Shown: one piece after another, positions 19,901-30,973 of the stretch
Position numbering within the stretch: position 1 is the first letter of the stretch
Layout: the number at the start of each line of letters is the position of its first letter
Source: Mycolicibacterium arenosum
GTDB lineage: Bacteria; Actinomycetota; Actinomycetes; Mycobacteriales; Mycobacteriaceae
Direction of reading: 5' to 3'
Length of the DNA: 64,000 nucleotides
Assembly: GCF_024320865.1 (NCBI RefSeq)
Contig: NZ_JANDBD010000003.1
Location: 558,001 to 622,000 of the forward strand
Notes under the pieces: generated by a model
What the model was told of the DNA's origin: nothing
Databases searched by the model: none
The model's input: the letters and a program-made list of their open reading frames with translations, nothing else
Position numbers and translations under genes: made by a program

Positions 19901-22900
19901 TGCTGCGCGCGCACATGGCCTCGGTCCTCGGCACCGGTGAACCCGACGCCATCGCCGCCGATCTCGCGTTCTCCGATCACGGCTTCGACTCCCTGACGGC
20001 GGTCGAGTTCCGCAACCGGCTCAAGACCGCGACCGGGTTGGCGCTGTCTCCGACGCTGATCTTCGACTACCCCACCCCGGCCGCGCTGGCCGGATACATG
20101 CGCGCCGAACTCGCGGGCGCGGCACCCGAGGTCGTCGAGGCCGCCACCTCCATCTCCGTTATCGACGAGCCGATCGCCGTCGTCGCCATGTCGTGCCGCT
20201 ACCCCGGCGGGGTCGACTCGCCGGAGTCGTTGTGGGACATGGTCGCCGAGGGCCGCGACGTGGTCACCGACTTCCCCACCGACCGCGACTGGGATCTCGC
20301 CGGACTGTTCAACGACGACCCCGACGCACCCGGTAAGTCGTACGCCCGCACCGGTGGCTTCCTCGACGACATCGCCGGGTTCGATCCGGCGTTCTTCGGG
20401 GTGTCGCCGAGCGAGGCGCTGGCGATGGACCCGCAGCAGCGACTCTTCCTCGAACTCGCCTGGGAGGCGCTGGAACGCGGCGGTCTCGATCCCGCGTCGC
20501 TGCGCGGCAGCGCGACCGGTGTCTACGCGGGCGTGTACGCCCAGGGCTACGGCATGGGTGCCGACGGCGCCGAGGGCTTCCGGCTCACGGGGCAGGCGTC
20601 CAGTGTGGCGTCGGGCCGCGTGTCCTACGTGCTCGGACTCGAGGGCCCGGCGGTGTCGATCGACACCGCGTGTTCCTCGTCGCTCGTCGCGCTGCACATG
20701 GCCGTTCAGGCGCTGCGCCTCGGCGAGTGCGACCTCGCGCTCGCGGGCGGCGTCACCATCAACGCGACACCCGACATCTTCGTCGAGTTCAGCCGACAGC
20801 GCGGACTCTCCGCCGACGGCCGCTGCAAACCGTTCGCCGGGGCGGCCGACGGCACCGGCTTCGCCGACGGCGGTGGCGTGCTGCTCGTCGAAAGGCTCTC
20901 GGACGCCAAGCGACTCGGCCACCCCGTGCTCGCCGTGGTGCGCGGCTCGGCCATCAACCAGGACGGCGCGTCGAACGGACTCACCGCCCCCAACGGACCG
21001 TCCCAGCAGCGCGTCGTGCGGGCCGCGCTCGCCAACGCCGGCCTCACCCCCACCGACGTGGACGCCGTCGAGGCGCACGGCACCGGCACCACTCTCGGCG
21101 ATCCGATCGAGGCGCAGGCGCTGCTGGCCACCTACGGCCAGAACCGGTCGGAGCCCCTGTGGCTCGGCTCGATCAAGTCGAACATGGGCCACAGCCAGGC
21201 CGCCGCGGGCGTCGCCGGCATCATCAAGGTGATCCAATCGCTGCGGCACGAAACCCTGCCCGCGACACTGCACGTCGACGAGCCCAGCCCGCACGTCGAC
21301 TGGACGATGGGCTCCGTCGCGCTGCTGACCGAGGCGCGGCCGTGGCCGGCGAACGGCCACATCCGCAGGGCCGGTGTCTCCAGCTTCGGCATCAGCGGCA
21401 CCAACGCCCACGTGATCATCGAGGAGGCGCCGGCCGTCGACGCCCCCGCGGCAGAGGCTCCCGCGGCCGAGACTCCCGAGAAGCAGCCGGTGCTGCCGTG
21501 GGTGCTGTCGGCGAAATCGCCTGAGGCGCTGACGGTTCAGGCCGGGCGCATCGCCGCACACGTCACCGCGCACCCCGAGCTGGACACCCGCGACGTGGCC
21601 TGGACGCTCGGCGGCCGCAGTGCGTTCGCGCACCGCGCCGTCGTCGTCGGCGCCGACCGCGACGAGCTGCTGGCCGGCCTGGGCGCACTCGCAGCCGATG
21701 AACCCGCCGTCGGACTGGTCCGCGGCCGGGCGTCCGGCGGCGGCAAGACCGCGTTCGTCTTCCCCGGTCAGGGCTCGCAGTCGCTCGGCATGGGCCGCGA
21801 GCTGTACGCCGCGCACCCCGTGTTCGCGGCGGCGCTCGACGCGTGCGCGCTCGAGCTCGACCGGCACCTGCTGCGGCCGATCCGCGACGTCATGTGGGGC
21901 GCCAACGAGGCGCTGCTCGACAGCACCGAGTTCGCTCAGCCAGCACTGTTCGCCGTCGAGGTGGCGCTGTTCCGGCTGCTCGAATCGTGGGGTGTGCGGC
22001 CCGATTACCTCATCGGCCACTCCATCGGCGAGCTGACCGCGGCGCACGTCGCAGGCGTGCTGTCCATCGAGAACGCGGCGGCCCTGGTGGTCGCGCGCGG
22101 CAGGCTGATGCAGCGGCTGCCCGAAGGCGGCTCGATGGTCGCCGTCGCCGCCACCGAGGACGAGGTCATCCCGCTGCTGCAGCGCGAGGTCGCCGCAGGA
22201 GTGTCCGTGGCCGCCGTCAACGCGCCCGGCTCCGTGGTGATCTCGGGTCCGCACGACGCGGTGACCGCCGTCGCCGACGTGCTGCGCGAGCAGGGCAGGC
22301 GCACGCATCAGCTGTCGGTGTCGCACGCGTTCCACTCGTCGCTGATGGAGCCGATGCTGCTCGAGTTCAACACCCTCGCAGGCGGCATGTCGGTGTCCGC
22401 CCCGACCATCCCCGTGATCTCCAACGTCACCGGTGAGGTCGCGGGTCCGGACTTCGGCACCTCGGCGTACTGGCTGCGCCACATCCGGGAAGCGGTCCGG
22501 TTCGCCGACGGCGTGCGAGCACTGTCCGCCAACGGCGTCACGCGCTTCCTGGAACTCGGCCCCGCGAGCGGCCTGACGGCGTCGATCACCCAGACGCTGG
22601 ACAACCCGGACGCCGTCACCGAGCCGGTCGCGGCCGCGGTGATGCGCAAGGACCGCCCCGAGGCGACCACCCTGCTAGCGGCGCTCGCCGAATACTCCTG
22701 CAGCGGTGGTGATGTCGCGTGGCGCGGCCCGGCGAGCGGCGGCAGGCTCGCCGACCTGCCGACGTACGCCTTCCAGCGTCGCCGCTTCTGGCTCTCGAGC
22801 CGGACCGCGGGGGCCACCGACGCGACGGGCCTCGGTCTCGGCGGCACCGAGCACGCGCTGCTCGGTGCGGTCATCGAGTCACCGGACACCGGCGGCGTGG

Positions 22901-25900
22901 TGCTGGCGGGCAGGCTCGCCGCCTCGACGCAGTCGTGGCTGCCCGATCACGCCGTCGCCGACGTCACCCTGTTCCCCGGTGCGGGCTTCGTCGAGTTGGC
23001 GATCCGGGCCGGCGACGAGGTCGGCTGCCACGCGGTCGACGAGCTAATGCTGCACGCGCCGCTGGTGCTGGCGCCCGAGGGCGTCGCGGTCCAGGTGGTC
23101 GTCAGCGCCCCCGATGCCGGTGGCGCCAGGGTGTTCTCGATCTTCTCCCGGCCCGACGCCGACGGCGCTGCCTGGACCCTGCACGCCGAAGGCGAGCTGA
23201 GCGCCGAGGTGTCCGCGCCCGGCGCCGAGCTGTCGGTGTGGCCTCCGGTCGGTGCCCGCGAGATCGACGTCGCGGACGCCTACGGGGTGCTGGCCGCGCG
23301 CGGCTACCAGTACGGTCCCGCGTTCCAGGGGCTGACCGCGATGTGGCGGCGCGGGGACGAGATCTTCGCCGAAGTGCGGCTGCCGCAGGACGTGTCCACC
23401 ACCGGCTTCGGCGTGCACCCCGCGCTGCTGGACGGTGCGCTGCACGCGGTGATTCTCGGCATGGACTCCGACGAGCTGGCCCTGCCGTTCTCCTGGCAGA
23501 AGGTGTCGCTGCACGCCTCGGGCGCCTCGGCCGTGCGGGCCAGGATCGCGCCGACCGGCCCGAGCTCGATGTCGATCGACCTCGCCGACGGCCTCGGTCT
23601 GCCCGTGCTGTCGGTCGGTGCGATGGTGGCCCGGCCGGTGACGGCCGCCCAACTTGCGGCGGCCATCGGCACGACCAACAACGGCGAGCTGTTCGAGGTC
23701 ATCTGGGCGCCGGTCACTCCCGCGGACGTCACCCCGTCGGACGAGGAGATTCCGGTCTTCGACCTGCGTACCGCGGCTGAGCCGGGGATCGCAGGCGTCT
23801 ACGACACGGCGCACACCGCGCTGGCGCGGCTGCAGACCTGGCTCGCCGAACCCGCGGGCACGCTCGTCGTGATGACGAGCGGCGCGGTGGCCCTGCCGGG
23901 CGAGCAGCTCACCGACCTCGCGGGTGCGACCGCGTGGGGTCTGGTGCGCGCCGCGCAGACCGAGCATCCGGGCCGAGTGGTCTTGGTGGACACGGACACT
24001 CAGGAGCCGATCGACCTGCCCGCCGTGATCGCCACCGGTGAACCCCAGGTGGTCATCCGGCGCGGAATCCTGCATCACGCGCGGGTGCTGCCGAGCCGCG
24101 CAGCCGAGGCGGTCCTCACCCCGCCAGCGGACGCCTGGCGGTTGGCCGTCAGTAAGTCGGAAACGTCGGGGACATTTGAAGACCTCGTTCTCGAACCGAT
24201 TCCCGACGCCGACGCCCCGTTGGAGGCGGGCCGCATCCGGGTCGCGATCCGCGCCATCGCGGCGAACTTCCGCGACGTGATGATCACGCTCGGGCTGTAT
24301 CCGGGTGACGCCGTGATGGGCATCGAGGCGACCGGTGTCGTCACCGAGATCGGCGCGGGCGTCACGGGGGTCTCCGTCGGCGACCGCGTGATGGGTTTGT
24401 TCCCCGAGGGCACCGGCACCGTCGCCACCACCGATGCGCGCGTCGTCCTTCCGGTGCCGTCGGATTGGCGCGACGCGCAGGCCGCGGGCTTCACCGTCGG
24501 CTTCGCCACCGCGTTCTTCGCGTTGCGCCGCATCGCCGACGTGCAACCCGGCCAATCCGTGCTGATCCACGCCGCCACCGGCGGTGTCGGCATGGCAGCG
24601 GTCCAGCTGGCCAGGCACTGGGGCCTCGAGGTGTTCGCGACGGCGAGCACGCCGAAGTGGGACACGTTGCGCGCCATGGGCTTCGACGACGACCACATCG
24701 GCGACTCCCGCACACTGGACTTCGAGCAGAAGTTCCTGGCCGTCACCGGCGGTCGCGGTGTCGACGTCGTGCTGGACTCGCTGGCAGGTGATTTCGTCGA
24801 CGCCTCGCTGCGTCTGCTGCCGCGCGGCGGGCACTTCCTCGAGATGGGCAAGACCGACATGCGCGACGCGGACGCCGTCGCCGCCGAGCATCCGGGGGTG
24901 CGGTACCGCGCCTTCGACCTGTTCGAGGCGGGTGCCGACGGGGTCGCCGAGATCCTGACCGGCGTCGCGCAGTTGAGCCGTACCGGCGTGCTGAAGCCGC
25001 TGCCCGTGTCCACGTGGGACGTCCGCCGCGCGCCCGCCGCACTGCGGCACCTCAGCCAGGCGAAGCACATCGGCAAGGTCGTCATGACGATGCCGGACGC
25101 ATGGGCCGCGGGCACCGTGCTCATCACCGGCGGCACCGGCATGGCGGGCTCCGCGGTGGCACGGCACGTCGTGGCCGAACACGGCGCACGGGACCTGCTG
25201 CTGGTGTCCCGCCGCGGACCGGATGCGCCCGGCGCAGCCGACCTCGTCGCCGAACTCGGTGCGGCGGGTGCGAGCGTGCGGGTGGTCGCCGCCGATGTGT
25301 CCGATCGCGACGCGCTGGCCAAGGTGCTCGCGGAAATCGACCATCCGCGAGCGCTTTCCGCGGTGTTCCACACCGCCGGTGTGATCGACGACGCCGTCGT
25401 CACGTCGCTGACCCCGGAGCGGGTCGACACCGTGCTGCGCGCGAAGGTCGACGCCGCCGACAACCTGCACGAGCTGACCCGCGACCTCGACGTGTCCGCG
25501 TTCGTGCTGTTCTCGTCGATGGCGGGACTGGTCGGCGGATCGGGCCAGGCCAACTACTCCGCGGCCAACGCGTACCTCGACGCGCTCGCCGCGCACCGCC
25601 GCGACCTCGGCCTGCCCGGCGTCGCGCTGGGCTGGGGCCTGTGGGACCAGGCCGGTGGCATGGCGCAGGACCTGGACAGCGCGGGCATCGCGCGGCTCGC
25701 CCGCGACGGCATCCTCGCGCTGTCGGTCGACGAGGCGCTCGGTCTGTTCGACAAGGCGCTGATCGTCGACGAGCCGTACGTGGTGCCGGCGCGCATCGAT
25801 CGCGCTGCGCTGCGCACGAAGTCGGCCGCGGGCACGCTGCCGCCGATGTTCATCGAGCTGATCTCGGGCCCGGCCCGCCGCCAGGTCGGCGACTCGCTCG

Positions 25901-26445
25901 CGGCCGCACAGTCGCGGTCGGCGCTCACGGCCAAGCTCGCCGGGCTGTCGGTGGAGGACCAGCACGCCGTGCTGCTGTCGCTGGTGCGCTCGCACATGGC
26001 GACGGTGCTGGGGCTGCCGACGCCCGAGGCCATCGCGGCCGATCTGGCGTTCCAGGAGCACGGTTTCGACTCGCTGACCGCCGTCGAACTGCGCAACAGG
26101 TTGAAGGCCGCCACCGGGCTCACGCTGTCGCCGACGCTGATCTTTGACTACCCGAACCCGTCGGCGCTCGCCGAGTACTTTCGCGCCCAGCTCAGCGACG
26201 ACGCCGACAACGGGGGCGCGGCGCCCGCGACCACCAAGGTGGAGGAGGAACTCCAGCGGGTCGTGGCGTCCATCCCGATCAAGCGGCTGCGTCAGGCCGG
26301 GGTGCTCGACATGCTGCTGAACCTGGCTGCCGATCCCGACGCCGTCGACGACGCCCCCGCCGATGCGGGCGATCGCACGCAGGACATCGCGGACATGGAT
26401 CTGCAGGACCTGCTGGCGGCGTTCGACGACGACGAGGACGCATAA
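13993..26445 (+). CDS. pks12: Bimodular type I polyketide synthase, Pks12-type mycoketide synthase
   Basis: 4150-aa synthase, almost the length of M. tuberculosis Pks12 (4151 aa), expected to make the methyl-branched mycoketide chain of mannosyl-phosphomycoketides. An N-terminal coiled-coil docking segment (1-33) precedes module 1: KS (Cys203, His338, His376), AT (Ser645; YASHS at 744-748, methylmalonyl type), DH (His953), ER (GGVG ending 1508), KR (Ser1815, Tyr1828, Asn1832) and ACP (Ser2000). Module 2 repeats this: KS Cys2227, His2362, His2400; AT Ser2677 with HAFHS 2778-2782, malonyl type; DH His2986; ER ending 3533; KR Ser3842, Tyr3855, Asn3859; ACP Ser4027. There is no thioesterase; an acidic C-terminal docking tail ends the protein. 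Both modules are fully reducing. Assignment rests on length, layout and the downstream Rv2047c-like gene. Confidence 0.95.
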   Translation: MVNQLEHATEALRKALVQVERLKTQNRTLLERTGEPIAVVGMSCRFPGGVDSPESLWEMVAEQRDVVSEIPADRGWDTNTLFDPDPDAHGKTYARTGGFVDNVADFDSTFFGVSPTEALAMDPQQRMLLELSWEALERAGIDPASLRGSSTGVFAGVIAAGYGMSADEIEGYRLTGMTSSVTSGRVAYVLGLEGPAVSVDTACSSSLVALHMAVQALRLGECDLALAGGVTVNATPTIFIEFARHRGLAPDGRCKPYAGAADGVGWSEGGGVLAVERLSDAQRNGHQILAVIRGSAVNQDGASNGLTAPNGPSQQRVVRAALANAGLTTGQVDIVEGHGTGTPLGDPIEAQALLATYGQDRTTPLWLGSIKSNMGHTQAAAGVAGVIKMIMAMRHATLPASLHVDAPSPHVDWTAGAVSLLTEAHPWPSDGTPRRAAVSSFGISGTNSHVIVEEAPPAAPAETAPVPPVLPWVLAAKTGTSLTAQAERVLAHLRAHPDLDARDVAWTLAGRATFEHRAVVLGSDRAQLEQGLEQLIADAPGVMRGHAAPAGRTVFVFPGQGSQWVGMGIELLDSSPVFAAELQACAEALSEFVDWSLIDVLRGSPDAPTLDRVDVVQPALFAIMVSLAALWRSVGVNPDAVIGHSQGEIAAAYVAGALSLRDAARVVALRSKLLVSLSGPAGMVSLACGADRARELIVDLPGLSIAAINGRSAVVVSGDTASLEELIRTCEALEMRARRIDVDYASHSVQVEAIREQLIDALADIEPRSARTVFVSTVTGEPIDTAGLDAQYWYRNIRQTVEFDAAVRAACGKGFRAFVECSPHPALIAGIEDTASDVFGETAEPVVVPSLGRDDGGLDRFLSSVAQAYTGGVAVAWRDVCGTGALLDLPTYAFDRRRYWLSGGGSGSTDTTGLGLSGAAHALLGAVIEIPESGHVVLTGRLSAATHSWLNDHAVNGVVLFPGTGFVDLVIRAGDEVGHPVIDELTLQAPLVIPPTGVPIRVVVGAPGEGGDPEKRVVSVFSQPGEDGSGWVCNAEAVVIAESADTGTELTAWPPAGAASVDVSDAYEQLAAKGYEYGPAFRGLTALWRRGDELFAEVSVPQDVQAGEFGVHPILLDSSLHALAVVAGLDPSAGLALPFSWQQVTLHAAGATSVRARLAPTGPNSVSIDLADGLGLPVLTVGNLATRPISAEQLATASRGPGSGELFAVEWAPVALPDSIPAAPDALEIFESAPAASDSANLPELVRDAVTTALERLQAHLATREGTLLVITRGAVALPGEDVTDLAGAAVWGLVRSAQTEQPGRIVLVDTDHELGSPAAVLAIGEPQLVVRGTELYGPRVVRNRAVDSILTPPEGGKPWRLGVTTAGTFDNLALQEVPNSDADLPPGHIRVEINAVAANFRDVMITLGMFTHDALIGSEAAGVVVEIGPDVTGFTVGQRVMGLFPEGTGTRVWADARLVAPIPTGWSDAEAAAALVVFTTAYLGLRELADVQPGQSILIHAATGGVGLAAIQLARHWGMEVYTTASRPKWDTLRALGFDDDHIGDSRTLDFEQKFLDVTGGRGFDVVLDSLAGEFVDASLRLQPRGGMFLEMGKTDIRDADAVAAAHPGVRYRAFDLFEPGRPRMQEFIVELSQLFESGVLTPLPVTTFDVRRGQAALRYLSQAKHIGKIVMTMPGAWSRGTVLITGGTGMAGAVVARHVVAEHGVKHLLLLSRRGPDAPGADELIAELTAAGADVRVVAADAADREQLKAALAGIDVPLTAVVHATGVLDDAVIGSLTPDRVAPVLRAKVDAAWNLHELTRDANPAAFVMFSSMAGVVGSPGQANYSAANTFIDALAAHRRAHGLPATSLAWGLWDQASAMTGHLDDADLSRLGRDGILAMTSDDAMTLFDTALVIGDPLQAPARIDRSALRARSAQGLLPPIFSQLATASTRRRVDDSLVAAKSKSALAQRLQGLSENEQQAVVLDLLRAHMASVLGTGEPDAIAADLAFSDHGFDSLTAVEFRNRLKTATGLALSPTLIFDYPTPAALAGYMRAELAGAAPEVVEAATSISVIDEPIAVVAMSCRYPGGVDSPESLWDMVAEGRDVVTDFPTDRDWDLAGLFNDDPDAPGKSYARTGGFLDDIAGFDPAFFGVSPSEALAMDPQQRLFLELAWEALERGGLDPASLRGSATGVYAGVYAQGYGMGADGAEGFRLTGQASSVASGRVSYVLGLEGPAVSIDTACSSSLVALHMAVQALRLGECDLALAGGVTINATPDIFVEFSRQRGLSADGRCKPFAGAADGTGFADGGGVLLVERLSDAKRLGHPVLAVVRGSAINQDGASNGLTAPNGPSQQRVVRAALANAGLTPTDVDAVEAHGTGTTLGDPIEAQALLATYGQNRSEPLWLGSIKSNMGHSQAAAGVAGIIKVIQSLRHETLPATLHVDEPSPHVDWTMGSVALLTEARPWPANGHIRRAGVSSFGISGTNAHVIIEEAPAVDAPAAEAPAAETPEKQPVLPWVLSAKSPEALTVQAGRIAAHVTAHPELDTRDVAWTLGGRSAFAHRAVVVGADRDELLAGLGALAADEPAVGLVRGRASGGGKTAFVFPGQGSQSLGMGRELYAAHPVFAAALDACALELDRHLLRPIRDVMWGANEALLDSTEFAQPALFAVEVALFRLLESWGVRPDYLIGHSIGELTAAHVAGVLSIENAAALVVARGRLMQRLPEGGSMVAVAATEDEVIPLLQREVAAGVSVAAVNAPGSVVISGPHDAVTAVADVLREQGRRTHQLSVSHAFHSSLMEPMLLEFNTLAGGMSVSAPTIPVISNVTGEVAGPDFGTSAYWLRHIREAVRFADGVRALSANGVTRFLELGPASGLTASITQTLDNPDAVTEPVAAAVMRKDRPEATTLLAALAEYSCSGGDVAWRGPASGGRLADLPTYAFQRRRFWLSSRTAGATDATGLGLGGTEHALLGAVIESPDTGGVVLAGRLAASTQSWLPDHAVADVTLFPGAGFVELAIRAGDEVGCHAVDELMLHAPLVLAPEGVAVQVVVSAPDAGGARVFSIFSRPDADGAAWTLHAEGELSAEVSAPGAELSVWPPVGAREIDVADAYGVLAARGYQYGPAFQGLTAMWRRGDEIFAEVRLPQDVSTTGFGVHPALLDGALHAVILGMDSDELALPFSWQKVSLHASGASAVRARIAPTGPSSMSIDLADGLGLPVLSVGAMVARPVTAAQLAAAIGTTNNGELFEVIWAPVTPADVTPSDEEIPVFDLRTAAEPGIAGVYDTAHTALARLQTWLAEPAGTLVVMTSGAVALPGEQLTDLAGATAWGLVRAAQTEHPGRVVLVDTDTQEPIDLPAVIATGEPQVVIRRGILHHARVLPSRAAEAVLTPPADAWRLAVSKSETSGTFEDLVLEPIPDADAPLEAGRIRVAIRAIAANFRDVMITLGLYPGDAVMGIEATGVVTEIGAGVTGVSVGDRVMGLFPEGTGTVATTDARVVLPVPSDWRDAQAAGFTVGFATAFFALRRIADVQPGQSVLIHAATGGVGMAAVQLARHWGLEVFATASTPKWDTLRAMGFDDDHIGDSRTLDFEQKFLAVTGGRGVDVVLDSLAGDFVDASLRLLPRGGHFLEMGKTDMRDADAVAAEHPGVRYRAFDLFEAGADGVAEILTGVAQLSRTGVLKPLPVSTWDVRRAPAALRHLSQAKHIGKVVMTMPDAWAAGTVLITGGTGMAGSAVARHVVAEHGARDLLLVSRRGPDAPGAADLVAELGAAGASVRVVAADVSDRDALAKVLAEIDHPRALSAVFHTAGVIDDAVVTSLTPERVDTVLRAKVDAADNLHELTRDLDVSAFVLFSSMAGLVGGSGQANYSAANAYLDALAAHRRDLGLPGVALGWGLWDQAGGMAQDLDSAGIARLARDGILALSVDEALGLFDKALIVDEPYVVPARIDRAALRTKSAAGTLPPMFIELISGPARRQVGDSLAAAQSRSALTAKLAGLSVEDQHAVLLSLVRSHMATVLGLPTPEAIAADLAFQEHGFDSLTAVELRNRLKAATGLTLSPTLIFDYPNPSALAEYFRAQLSDDADNGGAAPATTKVEEELQRVVASIPIKRLRQAGVLDMLLNLAADPDAVDDAPADAGDRTQDIADMDLQDLLAAFDDDEDA

Positions 26446-26451
26446 GGACCG

Positions 26452-28857
26452 ATGAGAGTTGTTCTCGGCGGGCTCGACGGCTCGGGTGTCGGCGTCGGGG
26501 TGGCGCAGCGACTGACCAACATGGGCCACGACGTCGTGGGCGTCGGCCCGCGTCGGCCTGAAAGCTGGTACGGCAAAGCCGTTTTCGTCGAACTCGACAC
26601 CATGGACGACGCCACGCTCGCGTTCGCGTTCGTCGGCGCCGACGCCGCCGCGCACTTCGGCGCCGACGCCAACGAGGCGACGGTGTTCGCCCGCACCGCC
26701 GCCGACTCGGGCGTGCCGCGCGTCGTCACGGCGCTCGACACCGGCTCGGACGCCCCCGGCGTGATCGTGGTGAGAACCGCGAAGGTACTGGGCCGCAACG
26801 TCGATGACGCCACCGTGCGCGAGTTCACCGGGCCCGTCATCCGCAGCTCCGCAGCCGACGCACCGCTGCGAGTCGTCCACCCCGAGGACGTGCAGCGCGT
26901 GTACGTCCGCTCGCTGCTCGACCACACGCTGCCCGGCGGTTTCGTCGACGTCGCCGCGCCCGGTCACACGTCGGTGCGGGCCATCGCCCGCGCGATCGGG
27001 CGGCGCGTCGTACCCGGCCGTGCCGCCGCGCCGCAACTCGAGCCCGACGCCGTGCGGCTCACCGAGTGGGGCGTGGCCCCCGCGTGGACCGCCGAGCGGT
27101 GCGTGGAGGATTTCGCACTCGCCTGCCGCGGTCGGATCACGCTGGGCGACAGGCTGCTCGCCTTCCCGTGGCGACTGCCGCGGGTGCGGTCGATCCCGTC
27201 GCCGGAAGCCCCGTCGGCCGACGGGGTGGCGCCGCAGCCCGCGGGCAGCGGGCTGACCAACGGCGAGTTCGACACCCCGATCGACCCCCGGTTCCCCGCA
27301 TTCATCGCCACCAATCTGTCCGAGGCGCTGGCCGGTCCGTTCACGCCGTCGTCGGCATCGGTGTCCGTCCTAGGCACGCGTGCGGCGGGCATGGTGATCG
27401 CGGCGCGGTTGCGTCCCGGCGGCGCCGTGCAGCGGGAGATGGCCGTGCGCACCACCGGGGTGTTCGGCCACCGGTTGTACGCCGGCATGACGTCGGGCTA
27501 CTTCATGGCCACGACGGTGCCTCTGGTGAAACCGGACATGATCCTGTCGGGCTTCTTCGGTAGGACGGCCGAGGGGCTGGAGTTGTTCGGCGCCGAACGT
27601 CCACCGGTCGAACCGCAGACCGTCGGGCGCTTCCTGCGTGCCGTGGTGACGTTCGCCAACAACCTGCTGGTGCTGTCGGCGGGGTCGAAGATCGACAGCC
27701 GCGACTTCGTCGCCGACGTCGCGCGGCTGGAAGAGCTTGCGGGCGAGCCGAAATCGCTCGACGACCGCGATCTGCGCACGCTGATCCTGCTCGGCCGCGA
27801 CCACGCGGTGCAGGGCTGGGTACTCGCGTCGGCGTCCATCCTGGTGTGCACCGCGTACGGCGTGATCCTCCGGCTCCTCTGCGGGCGTGAGGTTCTCCCC
27901 TCGACCGGTCCCGAGCTGGCCAGCGCGCAGTCGCTCGGCGCCGTGCACCGGCTGGCCGCCGCCGCTCGCGCGGACGCGCCGACCGCCGAGCTGCTCGCCA
28001 CGCCGGGCGTGACGTTCGACGACCTCGCCGCACAGGTCCCGGAGTTCACCGCCGCCTTCCGCAACGAGCTGGCGCTGATCGGTCACCGCGGGCCCGGTGA
28101 GGTGGAGATGCGCAGCACCACCTATTCGGACGATCCGAGCCTGCTGATGCGCATCGTCGCCAAGGCCGCGGAGCACGGCCCGCGCAACGCACCAGCGCCG
28201 CCGGACGTGCCGCTCTGGGTCCGGCCCGTCGCCGCCGCGGCGGCCGCCCAGCTGCGTGAGCGGGAGGTCCGGCGCGACCGGATGGTGCGGGCGATCTGGG
28301 TGGTGCGAACGCTGCTGCGCGAGGCCGGTCGCCGGTTGGTCGACGAGGGTCTGCTCGACACCGTCGACGACGTCTTCTACCTCCAAGTCGACGAGCTCGA
28401 GGCGCCGCCGCCCGACATGGCCGCGGTGGTGACGCGCAGGCGGGCGCAGCAGCGCACGCTCACCGAGATGGTTCCGCCGGAGGCGTTCAGCGGGCACTGG
28501 GACCCGACGCCCGCGCCGATGGCTCCGCTGGCGCCGGGCGAGGTCCTGCACGGCATGGGGGTCGGCGGCGGCCGCATGACAGGGCGGGTCCGGGTGATCG
28601 CGCCCGAGACCATCGGCGAGCTGCAGCCGGGCGAGGTGCTCGTCGCGAAGGTGACCGACGTCGGCTACACCCCGGCGTTCGCCTACGCGGCGGCCGTGGT
28701 CACGGAACTGGGCGGGCCCATCTCGCACGCGGCGATCGTCGCGCGGGAGTTCGGCGTGCCGTGTGTGGTGAACGCGCGCGGGGCGTCGACGCGCCTGACG
28801 CCGGGTGCCCTGATCGAGGTCGACGGGGCCACGGGGACGGTGACGGTCCTCGCGTGA
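26452..28857 (+). CDS. Rv2047c-like protein: NAD-epimerase-like domain plus PEP-utilising phosphohistidine swivel domain
   Basis: 801-aa multidomain protein in the position Rv2047c holds beside pks12. Residues 1-230 look like an extended short-chain dehydrogenase/epimerase Rossmann domain (MRVVLGGLDGSGVG start). The middle is helical and uncharacterised. The C-terminus is a PEP-utilising mobile domain with GGPISHAAIVAREFGVPCVV and probable phospho-acceptor His759. The ATP-grasp phosphate-donor domain normally paired with this swivel is missing. Its ATG is 6 nt after the pks12 stop, with the same AAGGACCG leader as pks12, so the genes are co-translated. A role in mycoketide production or transfer is inferred from this linkage only. 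Confidence 0.8.
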   Translation: MRVVLGGLDGSGVGVGVAQRLTNMGHDVVGVGPRRPESWYGKAVFVELDTMDDATLAFAFVGADAAAHFGADANEATVFARTAADSGVPRVVTALDTGSDAPGVIVVRTAKVLGRNVDDATVREFTGPVIRSSAADAPLRVVHPEDVQRVYVRSLLDHTLPGGFVDVAAPGHTSVRAIARAIGRRVVPGRAAAPQLEPDAVRLTEWGVAPAWTAERCVEDFALACRGRITLGDRLLAFPWRLPRVRSIPSPEAPSADGVAPQPAGSGLTNGEFDTPIDPRFPAFIATNLSEALAGPFTPSSASVSVLGTRAAGMVIAARLRPGGAVQREMAVRTTGVFGHRLYAGMTSGYFMATTVPLVKPDMILSGFFGRTAEGLELFGAERPPVEPQTVGRFLRAVVTFANNLLVLSAGSKIDSRDFVADVARLEELAGEPKSLDDRDLRTLILLGRDHAVQGWVLASASILVCTAYGVILRLLCGREVLPSTGPELASAQSLGAVHRLAAAARADAPTAELLATPGVTFDDLAAQVPEFTAAFRNELALIGHRGPGEVEMRSTTYSDDPSLLMRIVAKAAEHGPRNAPAPPDVPLWVRPVAAAAAAQLREREVRRDRMVRAIWVVRTLLREAGRRLVDEGLLDTVDDVFYLQVDELEAPPPDMAAVVTRRRAQQRTLTEMVPPEAFSGHWDPTPAPMAPLAPGEVLHGMGVGGGRMTGRVRVIAPETIGELQPGEVLVAKVTDVGYTPAFAYAAAVVTELGGPISHAAIVAREFGVPCVVNARGASTRLTPGALIEVDGATGTVTVLA

Positions 28858-28858
28858 C

Positions 28859-28877
28859 GAGCGCTTGCGCGAGGAAC
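28859..28877 (+). repeat. Copy 1 of a GAGCGCTTGCGCGA repeat immediately after a stop codon
   Basis: GAGCGCTTGCGCGAGGAAC directly follows the TGA of the Rv2047c-like gene. It matches the two copies near 34.5 and 35.5 kb at 17 of 19 positions. It sits between a stop codon and the next gene. Confidence 0.6.
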
Positions 28878-28895
28878 CATCAGACAAGCTAGCTG

Positions 28896-28916
28896 CCCGT
28901 CGTTGTTCTCGACGGG
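28896..28916 (+). terminator. Putative stem-loop terminator between the Rv2047c-like gene and fadE2
   Basis: CCCGTCG-ttgttct-CGACGGG forms a perfect 7-bp stem with a 7-nt loop in the 68-bp gap. No poly-T run follows, as is common in mycobacteria. It could instead be an operator for fadE2. Confidence 0.45.
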
Positions 28917-28925
28917 TGTCATATC

Positions 28926-30164
28926 GTGACGGTCATGGACTTCGCGATGTCGGCCAAGGGCCGGGACTACCACGACCGGCTGACCGATTTCATGGTCGAG
29001 CACGTGTTCCCGGCCGAGGCCGCCTACGACGCGTATCGCGAGGAGAAGGGGCCCAAGGACCACACCGTTCCGCCGGTGGTCGAGGAGCTTAAGAAGCTGG
29101 CCCGCGACCGGGGGCTGTGGAACCTGTTCCTGCCCTCGGAGTCCGGGCTGACCAACCTCGAGTACGCGCCGTTGGCCGAGCTCACCGGCTGGAGCATGGA
29201 GCTGGCGCCCGAGGCCACCAACTGCGCGGCTCCCGACACCGGCAACATGGAGACGCTGCACCTGTTCGCCACTGAGGAGCAGAGCAAGCAGTGGCTCGAA
29301 CCGCTGTTGAACGGCGAGATCCGGTCGGCGTTCGCGATGACCGAGCCCGCGGTGGCCTCCTCCGATGCGCGCAACATCCAGACGACGATGCTGCGCGACG
29401 GCGGTGACTACGTCATCAACGGCCGCAAGTGGTGGATCTCCGGTGCCGCCGACCCGCGCTGCAAGATCCTGATCGTGATGGGCCGCACCAACCCGGATGC
29501 GGCCAGTCACCAGCAGCAGTCGATGATCCTGGTGCCCACCGATACGCCGGGGGTGAGCATCGAGCGGTCGCTGCCTGTGTTCGGTTGGCAGGATCAGCAC
29601 GGGCACTGCGAGATCTCCTTCGACAACGTCCGGGTGCCCGCGACGAACCTGCTGCACGAGGAGGGCAGCGGTTTCGCGATCGCGCAGGCGCGGCTGGGGC
29701 CGGGCCGCATTCACCACTGCATGCGAGCGATCGGCGTGGCCGAGCGGGCGCTGGCGTTGATGGTGGATCGGGTGAACAGCCGCATCGCGTTCGGTAAGCC
29801 ACTGGCCGAGCAGGGCGTGGTGCAGCAGCAGGTGGCGTTGTCGCGCAACGAGATCGACCAGGCGCGGCTGCTGTGTCACAAGGCGGCGTGGGTGATCGAC
29901 GAGAAGGGCAACAAGGAAGCGCGCAACGAGGTGGCGATGATCAAGGCGGTCGCCCCGCAGATGGCGTGCAACGTGCTCGACCGCGCCATTCAGGTGCACG
30001 GCGCCGCGGGTGTCAGCGACGACACCGTGCTGGCCCGGCTTTACGGCTGGCACCGCGCCATGCGGTTGTTCGACGGGCCCGACGAGGTGCACATCCGCAG
30101 CATCGCGCGGGCCGAACTGGGCCGGGAGAAGTCGGTCCTCGCCGCGGCGGTCACCGGCAGGTGA
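28926..30164 (+). CDS. fadE2: Acyl-CoA dehydrogenase, FadE2-like (ACAD10/11 type)
   Basis: 412-aa FAD-dependent dehydrogenase of the ACAD10/11 subgroup. It has the AFAMTEPAVASSDARN loop, the GRKWWISGAAD segment and the C-terminal LFDGPDEVH. In that motif Asp383 aligns with the usual catalytic Glu of EGTxQI, which is the normal state of this subgroup. It is followed by ptbB with a 4-bp GTGA overlap, matching the fadE2-ptbB pair (Rv0154c-Rv0153c) of M. tuberculosis. Start is GTG 28926; ATG 28935 in the same frame is an equally good choice. Confidence 0.88.
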   Translation: MTVMDFAMSAKGRDYHDRLTDFMVEHVFPAEAAYDAYREEKGPKDHTVPPVVEELKKLARDRGLWNLFLPSESGLTNLEYAPLAELTGWSMELAPEATNCAAPDTGNMETLHLFATEEQSKQWLEPLLNGEIRSAFAMTEPAVASSDARNIQTTMLRDGGDYVINGRKWWISGAADPRCKILIVMGRTNPDAASHQQQSMILVPTDTPGVSIERSLPVFGWQDQHGHCEISFDNVRVPATNLLHEEGSGFAIAQARLGPGRIHHCMRAIGVAERALALMVDRVNSRIAFGKPLAEQGVVQQQVALSRNEIDQARLLCHKAAWVIDEKGNKEARNEVAMIKAVAPQMACNVLDRAIQVHGAAGVSDDTVLARLYGWHRAMRLFDGPDEVHIRSIARAELGREKSVLAAAVTGR

Positions 30165-30973
30165 CGTCGAACCCTGACGCCCTGTCAGGGGCGTGGAACT
30201 TCCGTGACGTCGCCGAGGAGACCGGCATCCGGCCGGGCCGGTTCTTCCGATCGAGTGAGCTGAGCGGGCTCGACGACGCCGGGCGGGCAGCGCTTCTCGG
30301 CTTCGGCATCACCCAGGTGGCGGATCTGCGGTCCGACCGCGAGGTTGAACGGCGTGGCGCGGGCCAGGTGCCCGACGGGGTGGCGATCCACCGGCTGCCG
30401 TTTCACGAGCTGTCGAAGCCGGGCGCGGAGGCGCCGCACGAGAGCAGCTTCCAGAAGTTGATGGAGGAGAATCAGGGGCGGGAGGACCCCGAAGACACAG
30501 CCGTCGCCGCCGGCCGGTTCATGACTGAGGAGTACCGGAACTTCCCCACCCTCGCGGGTGCGCAAACCGCTGTGCGCGAAGTGATTTCGCTACTCGCCGA
30601 CGGCAAGCCCGTGATCACGCACTGCTTCGCGGGCAAGGACCGGACCGGCTTCACGGTCGCGATCGTGCTCGAGGCCGTCGGCATCAACCGCGACGCGATC
30701 CTGACCGACTTCCTGCGCAGCAACCAGGCGGTGCCTCGGCTGCGGGACAGCATCCTCGAGTCGATCCGGAACCGGACCGAGGAGACCACCGACGAGATCG
30801 TCACGTTCGCCGAAGCGCGGCTCACCGAGGAGGTACTCGGCGTGCGCGACGTGTACCTGCACACCGCGCTGTCGGTCGTCGAGGACCAGTTCGGTTCGGT
30901 GCCCGGCTATCTCGAGGCCCTCGGCGTCACCACGGCGGACGTGGATCGGCTGCGCGCCACCCTGATCGGCTAA
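30161..30973 (+). CDS. ptbB: Protein-tyrosine phosphatase, MptpB family
   Basis: 270-aa phosphatase with the CX5R P-loop HCFAGKDRTG (Cys155, Arg161) in the form typical of MptpB, which acts on phospho-Tyr/Ser/Thr and phosphoinositides in M. tuberculosis. The N-terminal WNFRDV and GRFFRSSELSGL motifs also fit. The GTG overlaps the fadE2 stop. In pathogens the protein is secreted without a classical signal and acts in the host. In a saprophyte its role is less clear. The TAA overlaps the convergent DUF503 stop. Confidence 0.9.
   Translation: MTSNPDALSGAWNFRDVAEETGIRPGRFFRSSELSGLDDAGRAALLGFGITQVADLRSDREVERRGAGQVPDGVAIHRLPFHELSKPGAEAPHESSFQKLMEENQGREDPEDTAVAAGRFMTEEYRNFPTLAGAQTAVREVISLLADGKPVITHCFAGKDRTGFTVAIVLEAVGINRDAILTDFLRSNQAVPRLRDSILESIRNRTEETTDEIVTFAEARLTEEVLGVRDVYLHTALSVVEDQFGSVPGYLEALGVTTADVDRLRATLIG

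Noticed and set aside
23044..27036. A 1330-codon open frame on the minus strand opposite pks12
   Set aside because: It is the antisense of the Pks12 reading frame, has low-complexity His/Arg/Gly-rich translation and no domain; high GC content creates such frames. Other long frames opposite pks12 (17347-19527, 19543-22482) are rejected for the same reason.
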